A DNA stretch of 64,000 nt from Pseudomonas multiresinivorans (lineage in GTDB: Bacteria; Pseudomonadota; Gammaproteobacteria; Pseudomonadales; Pseudomonadaceae): positions 496,001 to 560,000 of the forward strand of contig NZ_CP048833.1 of assembly GCF_012971725.1 (NCBI RefSeq). Reading direction: 5' to 3'. How positions within the stretch are numbered: position 1 is the stretch's first letter; each line of letters opens with the position of its first letter. The notes below the pieces were generated by a model. The model searched no databases. It had not been told where the DNA came from and worked only from the letters and a program-made list of their open reading frames with translations. This document shows positions 59,218-64,000 of this stretch, piece after piece. Made by a program: the position numbers and the translations under genes.

Positions 59218-60110
59218 CGGTCCTGCTCCAGTTCCGCCTGCAGCCAGTCGACGAAACGCTGCACCAGGCGCATGCGCCGCTTGCGCTCGGGCAACACGGC
59301 GTAATAGCCGAACCTCGACTCCACGGATTCGGCGATGGGCCGGCACAGTAACCCCTGCTCCAGCAGTTCGTCGACCAGATGCCGCCAGCCAATGGCAACG
59401 CCCTGCCCGGCAATGGCCGCCTGGATCAGCAGGGTGTAGTTGTCGAAGCGCAATCCGGCGGGGGCCGGCGCCCCGTCGATGCCCAATGCGCGGTAGACCC
59501 CTGGCCAGTCGAACCAGCGGCTCGACGCCTCGGGATGAAGGTGCAGCAGCGGCAACTCGGTCAGTGCCTGCGCCGTCAACGGAAGCTCACGCCCATCCAA
59601 CAGACGCGGGCTGCACACCGGGAATACTTCCTCGCTGAACAGCCGCAGCGCCTCACCGTGCTTGAAGCGCCCGTCACCGAAGGCGATGGCGACATCGATG
59701 TCGCTGCGCAGGGAAATCGGGCTGCGATCACTGCTGATCAGGCCGACGTCCAGCTCCGGGTGTGCCTGGCGAAAGCGCGGCAGGCGCGGCATCAGCCAAT
59801 AGGCGGCGAAGGCGAAGTCGGTGGCGACTTGCAGCACCTCGTGGGGATGTTTCGCGGTGACCGCCGCAACGCCGGCATCGATGCTCTCCAGGCCGGCCTG
59901 AACATGCTGTTGCAGGACCTGCCCGCTTTCGGTGAGCGCGATGCCGCGGTGGATGCGGTCGAACAGGCGCACTGCCAGCAGCTTCTCGAGGCGCTTGATC
60001 TGCTGGCTGACCGCCGGCTGGGTGGTGCCCAGCTCGCCGGCGGCGGCCGTGAAGCTCAGCAGGCGGGCCGCGGCCTCGAACACGCGCAGCAGCTCAAGGG
60101 GCACGCTCAT
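59214..60110 (-). CDS. LysR-type regulator of the choline-sulfate cluster (GcvA-like)
   Basis: A 298-residue LysR protein with HTH LLSFTAAAGELGTTQPAVSQ (about residues 17-36). It is divergent from betC (141 nt), the arrangement seen for the regulator of choline-O-sulfate use in pseudomonads. The inverted repeat GCATG(N6)CATGC at 60144-60159 lies between them. It is co-transcribed with the DOPA-dioxygenase-like gene. Confidence 0.85.
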   Translation of the reverse strand: MSVPLELLRVFEAAARLLSFTAAAGELGTTQPAVSQQIKRLEKLLAVRLFDRIHRGIALTESGQVLQQHVQAGLESIDAGVAAVTAKHPHEVLQVATDFAFAAYWLMPRLPRFRQAHPELDVGLISSDRSPISLRSDIDVAIAFGDGRFKHGEALRLFSEEVFPVCSPRLLDGRELPLTAQALTELPLLHLHPEASSRWFDWPGVYRALGIDGAPAPAGLRFDNYTLLIQAAIAGQGVAIGWRHLVDELLEQGLLCRPIAESVESRFGYYAVLPERKRRMRLVQRFVDWLQAELEQDR

Positions 60111-60143
60111 ACCCGGCTCTCACATAAGCAGCTGTTATCCGAA

Positions 60144-60159
60144 GCATGTCGCACCATGC
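60144..60159. promoter_or_regulatory. Inverted repeat between LysR gene and betC
   Basis: GCATG-TCGCAC-CATGC, 5-bp arms with a 6-nt gap, in the 141-nt divergent spacer. A candidate LysR site, weak on sequence alone. Confidence 0.35.
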
Positions 60160-60251
60160 GGTTTACCCCCGGTCCAGCTGGAAACAGACTCGATGCAGTT
60201 CTGCAAAAGCACAGCATCCCATAACAGCGCCAACAGGATAAGCCCAACGCC

Positions 60252-61766
60252 ATGAAGCGCCAGCGCCCGAACATCCTCTTCATCATGGCCGACCAGATGG
60301 CCGCGCCGCTCCTGCCTTTCTACGACGCTCAGTCGCCAATCAAGCTGCCCAACCTCTCGCGCCTCGCCGGCGAAGGCGTGGTCTTCGACTCGGCCTACTG
60401 CAACAGCCCACTCTGCGCGCCGTCGCGCTTCACCCTGGTCAGCGGCCAGTTGCCGACCAGGATCGGCGCCTGGGACAACGCCGCGGATTTTGCCGCCGAC
60501 ATCCCCACCTACGCGCACTACCTGCGCCGCCTGGGCTACCGCACCGCGCTCTCCGGCAAGATGCACTTCTGCGGCCCGGACCAGCTGCACGGCTACGAGG
60601 AACGCCTGACCAGCGACATCTACCCCGCCGACTACGGCTGGGCGGTGAACTGGGACGAGCCGGACGTGCGCCCGAGCTGGTACCACAACATGTCTTCGGT
60701 GCTGCAGGCCGGCCCGTGCGTCCGCACCAACCAGCTCGACTTCGACGAGGAAGTGGTGTTCAAGGCGCGCCAGTACCTCTACGACCATGTGCGCGAACAC
60801 CCCGAGCAGCCGTTCTGCCTGACCGTGTCCATGACCCACCCGCACGACCCTTACACCATCCCGCGCGAGTACTGGGACCTGTACCGCGACGAGGACATCC
60901 CGCTGCCTGCCGTGCAGATCGCCCAGGGCGAACAGGACCCGCACTCCCAGCGGTTGCTGAAGGTGATCGACCTGTGGGGCCAGGAGATGCCCGAAGAGAA
61001 GGTCCGCGCAGCACGCCGTGCCTATTTCGGCGCGTGCAGCTATGTCGACGCGCAGATCGGCGCGCTGCTGCGCACCCTGGAGGATTGCGGCCTGGGCGAA
61101 GACACCCTGATCGTGTTCTCCGGCGACCACGGCGACATGCTTGGCGAGCGCGGCCTCTGGTACAAGATGCACTGGTTCGAGATGGCCGCCCGCGTGCCGC
61201 TGCTGGTGCACGCGCCCAGGCGCTTCGCCCCGCGCCGGGTCAGCCAGTCGGTTTCCACCGTCGACCTGTTGCCAACCCTCGTCGAACTGGCCGGCGGACA
61301 GCTCGAGCCCGGCATCAACCTCGATGGCCGCTCGCTGCTGCCGCACTTGCAGGGCACCGGCGGCCACGACGAAGTGATCGGCGAATACACCGCCGAAGGC
61401 ACCGTCAGCCCGCTGATGATGATCCGCCGCGGCGACTTCAAGTTCGTCTATTCCGAGCAGGACCCGTGCCTGCTGTTCGACCTGAAGAACGACCCGCGCG
61501 AGCTGGAAAACCTCGCCGATTCGCCCGTCCACGCCAACCTGCTACGCGACCTGCTGGGCGAAGCCCGCGCGCGCTGGGATGTGCCGGCCATCACCCGGCA
61601 AGTGCTGGCCAGCCAGCGTCGCCGCCGGCTGGTGGCCGATGCGCTGACCCACGGCACGCTCAAGAGCTGGGACCACCAGCCCATGGTCGACGCCAGCCAG
61701 CAGTACATGCGCAACCACATCGACCTTGACGATCTGGAGCGCCGCGCCCGCTATCCGCAACCGTGA
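60252..61766 (+). CDS. betC: Choline-sulfatase
   Basis: A 504-residue type I sulfatase. CAPSR at residues 55-59 holds the Cys that becomes formylglycine; FSGDHGDMLGERGLWYK and the N-terminal metal site NILFIMADQM are present. The C-terminal extension with QQYMRNHIDLDDLERRARYP is characteristic of BetC. It splits choline-O-sulfate into choline (for glycine betaine) and sulfate. ChoX and a sulfate permease follow. Confidence 0.95.
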   Translation: MKRQRPNILFIMADQMAAPLLPFYDAQSPIKLPNLSRLAGEGVVFDSAYCNSPLCAPSRFTLVSGQLPTRIGAWDNAADFAADIPTYAHYLRRLGYRTALSGKMHFCGPDQLHGYEERLTSDIYPADYGWAVNWDEPDVRPSWYHNMSSVLQAGPCVRTNQLDFDEEVVFKARQYLYDHVREHPEQPFCLTVSMTHPHDPYTIPREYWDLYRDEDIPLPAVQIAQGEQDPHSQRLLKVIDLWGQEMPEEKVRAARRAYFGACSYVDAQIGALLRTLEDCGLGEDTLIVFSGDHGDMLGERGLWYKMHWFEMAARVPLLVHAPRRFAPRRVSQSVSTVDLLPTLVELAGGQLEPGINLDGRSLLPHLQGTGGHDEVIGEYTAEGTVSPLMMIRRGDFKFVYSEQDPCLLFDLKNDPRELENLADSPVHANLLRDLLGEARARWDVPAITRQVLASQRRRRLVADALTHGTLKSWDHQPMVDASQQYMRNHIDLDDLERRARYPQP

Positions 61767-61799
61767 CAACAAGCACAACAAGCCGAAGGGGAAGGGAGC

Positions 61800-62735
61800 A
61801 TGAAGAACACCGTACGAAGAGCATCGACGCTGTTGCTGGCCGGCGCACTCGCGCTGGGCGGCCCGCTGGCCCGGGCCGAAGATGAAGCCTGCAGTACGGT
61901 GAAGCTGGCCGATCCGGGCTGGACCGACATCGCCGTCACCAACGGCATCGCCGCCTTCCTTCTCGACGGCCTGGGTTACAAGGTGAAGATCGACACCCTG
62001 TCGGTGCCCATCACCTACGGCGGCCTGCGCGACGGCCAGGTGGACGCCTTCCTCGGCAACTGGATGCCGGCGCAACAGGGGTTCCACGACCAGTTCATCG
62101 CCAGCAAGCAGGTCACCCAGCTGGCGAAGAACCTGCAGGGCACCGAGTTCACCCTCGCCGTGCCGACCTATGTGTGGGACGCCGGGGTGAAGACCTTCGC
62201 CGATCTGGACCAGCATGCCGACCAGTTCAACAGGAAGATCTACGGCATCGGCTCCGGCGCACCGGCCAACCAGTCGATCCAGAAGATGATCGGCGGCGAC
62301 GAATTCGGCCTGGGCGACTGGAAGCTGGTGGAGTCCAGCGAGCAGGCGATGCTCGCCGAGGTGGGCCGCGCCGTGAAGCGTGATCGCTGGGTGGTATTCC
62401 TCGGCTGGACGCCGCATCCGATGAACGTGAAAGTCGACATGAAGTACCTCACCGGCGGCGAGAAATACTTCGGCAGCACCGGCAGCGTGTTCACCGTGAC
62501 GCGCAACGGCTACACCGAGCAGTGCCCGAACAGCGGCAAACTGCTGGCCAACCTGTCCTTCGACCTGAAGATGGAGAACGCCATCATGGCCGAGGTGCTG
62601 GAGAAGAGCGTGAAGAATCCTGACGCGGTGAAGGCCTGGATCAAGGCCAATCCACAGAGCCTCGACACCTGGCTTGAAGGCGTGAAGACCCGCGACGGCG
62701 GTGATGCGCTGGCCGCCGTGAAGGCCAAGCTGTAG
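61800..62735 (+). CDS. choX: Choline-binding periplasmic protein ChoX
   Basis: A 311-residue OpuAC-type solute-binding protein with a signal peptide (cut near residue 27, ARA). VKLADPGWTDIAVTNGIAAF and LGNWMPAQQG have the aromatic residues that cage the choline head. It differs from glycine-betaine binders by its GWTPHPMNVKVDMKYLTGGE segment. The permease and ATPase of the ABC transporter are not adjacent and probably lie elsewhere. It starts 33 nt after betC with a good GGGGAAGGGAG ribosome site. Confidence 0.92.
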   Translation: MKNTVRRASTLLLAGALALGGPLARAEDEACSTVKLADPGWTDIAVTNGIAAFLLDGLGYKVKIDTLSVPITYGGLRDGQVDAFLGNWMPAQQGFHDQFIASKQVTQLAKNLQGTEFTLAVPTYVWDAGVKTFADLDQHADQFNRKIYGIGSGAPANQSIQKMIGGDEFGLGDWKLVESSEQAMLAEVGRAVKRDRWVVFLGWTPHPMNVKVDMKYLTGGEKYFGSTGSVFTVTRNGYTEQCPNSGKLLANLSFDLKMENAIMAEVLEKSVKNPDAVKAWIKANPQSLDTWLEGVKTRDGGDALAAVKAKL

Positions 62736-62738
62736 CCC

Positions 62739-64000
62739 GTGAAGGAACGTCTGATCCGCCTGCTGCCCTTCCTCGCCTGGCTGCCGCAGGTCACGGGGCG
62801 TGATGTGCGCCGTGACCTGGGCGTCGGTCTTTCCGGCGCGGTGCTCGCTCTGCCGCAATCCATGGCTTACGCGCTTATTGCGGGGCTGCCGGCGGAGTAC
62901 GGTCTGTACGCGGCGATGCTGCCAGTGCTGATCGCCTGCCTGTGGGGCTCGTCGAAGCACATGGTCGGCGGGCCGACGGCGGCGATCTCGGTGGTGCTGT
63001 TCACCGCCATCGCCCCGCTGGCGCCGCCGGGCAGCGCGCAGTTCATCCAGTACGCACTGCTGCTGACCTTCCTCGCCGGATTGTTCCAGTGGCTGCTGGG
63101 CCTGCTGCGCTTCGGCGTGCTGGTGAATTTCGTTTCTCACTCGGTGCTGCTGGGCTTTACCTGCGGCGCCGCGCTGGTGATCGTCGTTGGCCAGTTGCCC
63201 TATCTGCTCGGGATTACCGCGAGCGGGCAGGGCACGGCGCTGACCAGTGCCGCCGCGCTGTGGGGGAAGCTGGCGGAGTTCCATGGGCCTTCGGTGCTGG
63301 TCGGCCTGTTCAGCCTCGCGCTGAGCCTGCTGGTGAAGCGCCTGTGGCGGCGCGGGCCGGCGCTGCTGGTCGGCCTGTTCGGCGCCAGCGCGCTGGTCTG
63401 GGCGATGCCCGCGACCTTTGCCGGCGTCGCCAAGGTGGCCGCGTTCCGCAGCGCGCTGCCGCCACTCAGCCCTTTGTCGTTCGACCTGTCGGCGATTGCC
63501 CAACTGCTCCCCGCTGCCGTGGCCTGCGGGATGCTCGGGCTGGTCACCAGCCTGTCCATTGCCCGCGCGCTGGCCGCGCGCTCGCACCAACCGCTGGATG
63601 CCAACCAGGAAGTGCGCGCCCAGGGGCTTTCCAACCTGATCGGGCCGTGGCTTTCGGGCACGCTGTCCGCCGGCTCCTTCACCCGCTCCGGGCTGAATCA
63701 GGATGCCGGCGCGCGCACGCCACTGGCCGGGGTCTTCTCGGCACTGTGGGTCGCGCTGCTGGCGTTGGCGGGTGCCGGGTTGATCACCCATATCCCGCTG
63801 TCGGCGATGGCGGCCGGCATCCTGCTGATCTGCTGGAATCTGGTTGATCGCCCGGCGCTGCGCGCCCTGTGGAAAGGCAGTCGTGCCGAGTCCCTGGTGA
63901 TGCTGCTGACCCTCGCCGCCACCTTGCTGCTGCCGCTGCAGAACGCCATCTACGCCGGTGTGCTCGCCTCGCTGTTCTTCTACCTCAAGCGCACCTCGCA
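62739..64000 (+). CDS. SulP-family sulfate permease (cut by window end)
   Basis: At least 420 residues are visible and the frame is open to the edge. The GTG start at 62739 is 3 nt after the choX stop. SulP features: LPQSMAYALIAGLPAEYGLYAAMLPVLIA in the first helices (shown as parts, residues about 35-63), GGPTAAISV, and NLIGPWLSGTLSAGSFTRSG with NQDAGARTP. The STAS domain would lie beyond the edge. With BetC it may import or clear sulfate released from choline sulfate. Confidence 0.9.
   Translation, partial: MKERLIRLLPFLAWLPQVTGRDVRRDLGVGLSGAVLALPQSMAYALIAGLPAEYGLYAAMLPVLIACLWGSSKHMVGGPTAAISVVLFTAIAPLAPPGSAQFIQYALLLTFLAGLFQWLLGLLRFGVLVNFVSHSVLLGFTCGAALVIVVGQLPYLLGITASGQGTALTSAAALWGKLAEFHGPSVLVGLFSLALSLLVKRLWRRGPALLVGLFGASALVWAMPATFAGVAKVAAFRSALPPLSPLSFDLSAIAQLLPAAVACGMLGLVTSLSIARALAARSHQPLDANQEVRAQGLSNLIGPWLSGTLSAGSFTRSGLNQDAGARTPLAGVFSALWVALLALAGAGLITHIPLSAMAAGILLICWNLVDRPALRALWKGSRAESLVMLLTLAATLLLPLQNAIYAGVLASLFFYLKRTS

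Noticed and set aside
61542..63791. A 749-codon minus-strand frame across betC end, choX and sulP
   Set aside because: Antisense to three recognised genes, Gln/His/Arg-rich with no motif.
62942..63847. A 301-codon plus-strand frame inside the SulP gene
   Set aside because: Arg/Gly/Pro-rich shadow; the SulP frame from 62739 has the family motifs.

Overview
The window is high-GC DNA from a Pseudomonas of the P. aeruginosa / P. nitroreducens / P. citronellolis group. The evidence is the trpI<->trpBA arrangement, a gpuPAR (3-guanidinopropionate) cluster, Pseudomonas-type DUF2388 and DUF1161 proteins, two FecI/FecR/TonB-receptor systems, and many REP repeats built on GTAGGAGCGAGC. The trp and betC/sulfate-permease ends resemble, from memory, the PA0029-PA0037 region near oriC of P. 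aeruginosa, with extra genes between them. There are 61 coding genes I accept as functional (the last runs off the edge), one decayed gene, one insertion sequence, no rRNA or tRNA and no CRISPR array.

Layout. 93-6247: a GtrA/GtrB surface-glycosylation locus flanked by two DUF6311 GT-C-like membrane proteins, with a decayed methyltransferase inside it. 6363-9715: a DUF1127 protein, three secreted DUF2388 paralogues and a large periplasmic DUF4105 protein. 9821-14318 (minus strand): gpuP-gpuA-gpuR followed without a gap by a PhyH-type dioxygenase and a GFA protein. 14500-15300: a ParD/ParE-like toxin-antitoxin module in AT-richer DNA. 15309-21704: regulators and small enzymes (DUF2218, ElaA, an epoxide-hydrolase-like enzyme, three LysR, one AraC).

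21798-39243: a lipid-like catabolic region. It holds an AraC protein lacking half its DNA-binding domain, an outer-membrane DUF1302 protein, a periplasmic DUF1329 protein, a FadB-like bifunctional enzyme, a pair of acyl-CoA dehydrogenases of which only one seems to keep the catalytic Glu, an IS481 insertion, an IclR regulator, an acyl-CoA ligase, a second 3-hydroxyacyl-CoA dehydrogenase and two DUF1254 proteins. A 19-bp motif, 17/19 identical, precedes both the FadB-like gene (26321-26339) and the ligase gene (33071-33089). I read it as the IclR operator joining the two halves into one regulon.

39370-43106: lipoproteins, OsmC, two DUF1161 proteins and dodecin. 43229-47226: first FecI-FecR-receptor system with a Fur-like box. 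47234-50437: trpI and trpBA, with a MITE-like repeat in the trpB leader. 50700-54651: YdgA, a VOC protein, an AraC regulator and an ABM protein. 54682-58864: second iron system with an IutA/ChtA-type receptor. 58879-64000: choline-O-sulfate use (LysR, DOPA-dioxygenase-like protein, BetC, ChoX and a SulP permease cut by the window edge).

Repeats include three REP families, four copies of a ~140-bp element ending in CCCTCWCCC, and an IS481 sitting in a REP at a CCTAGT target.
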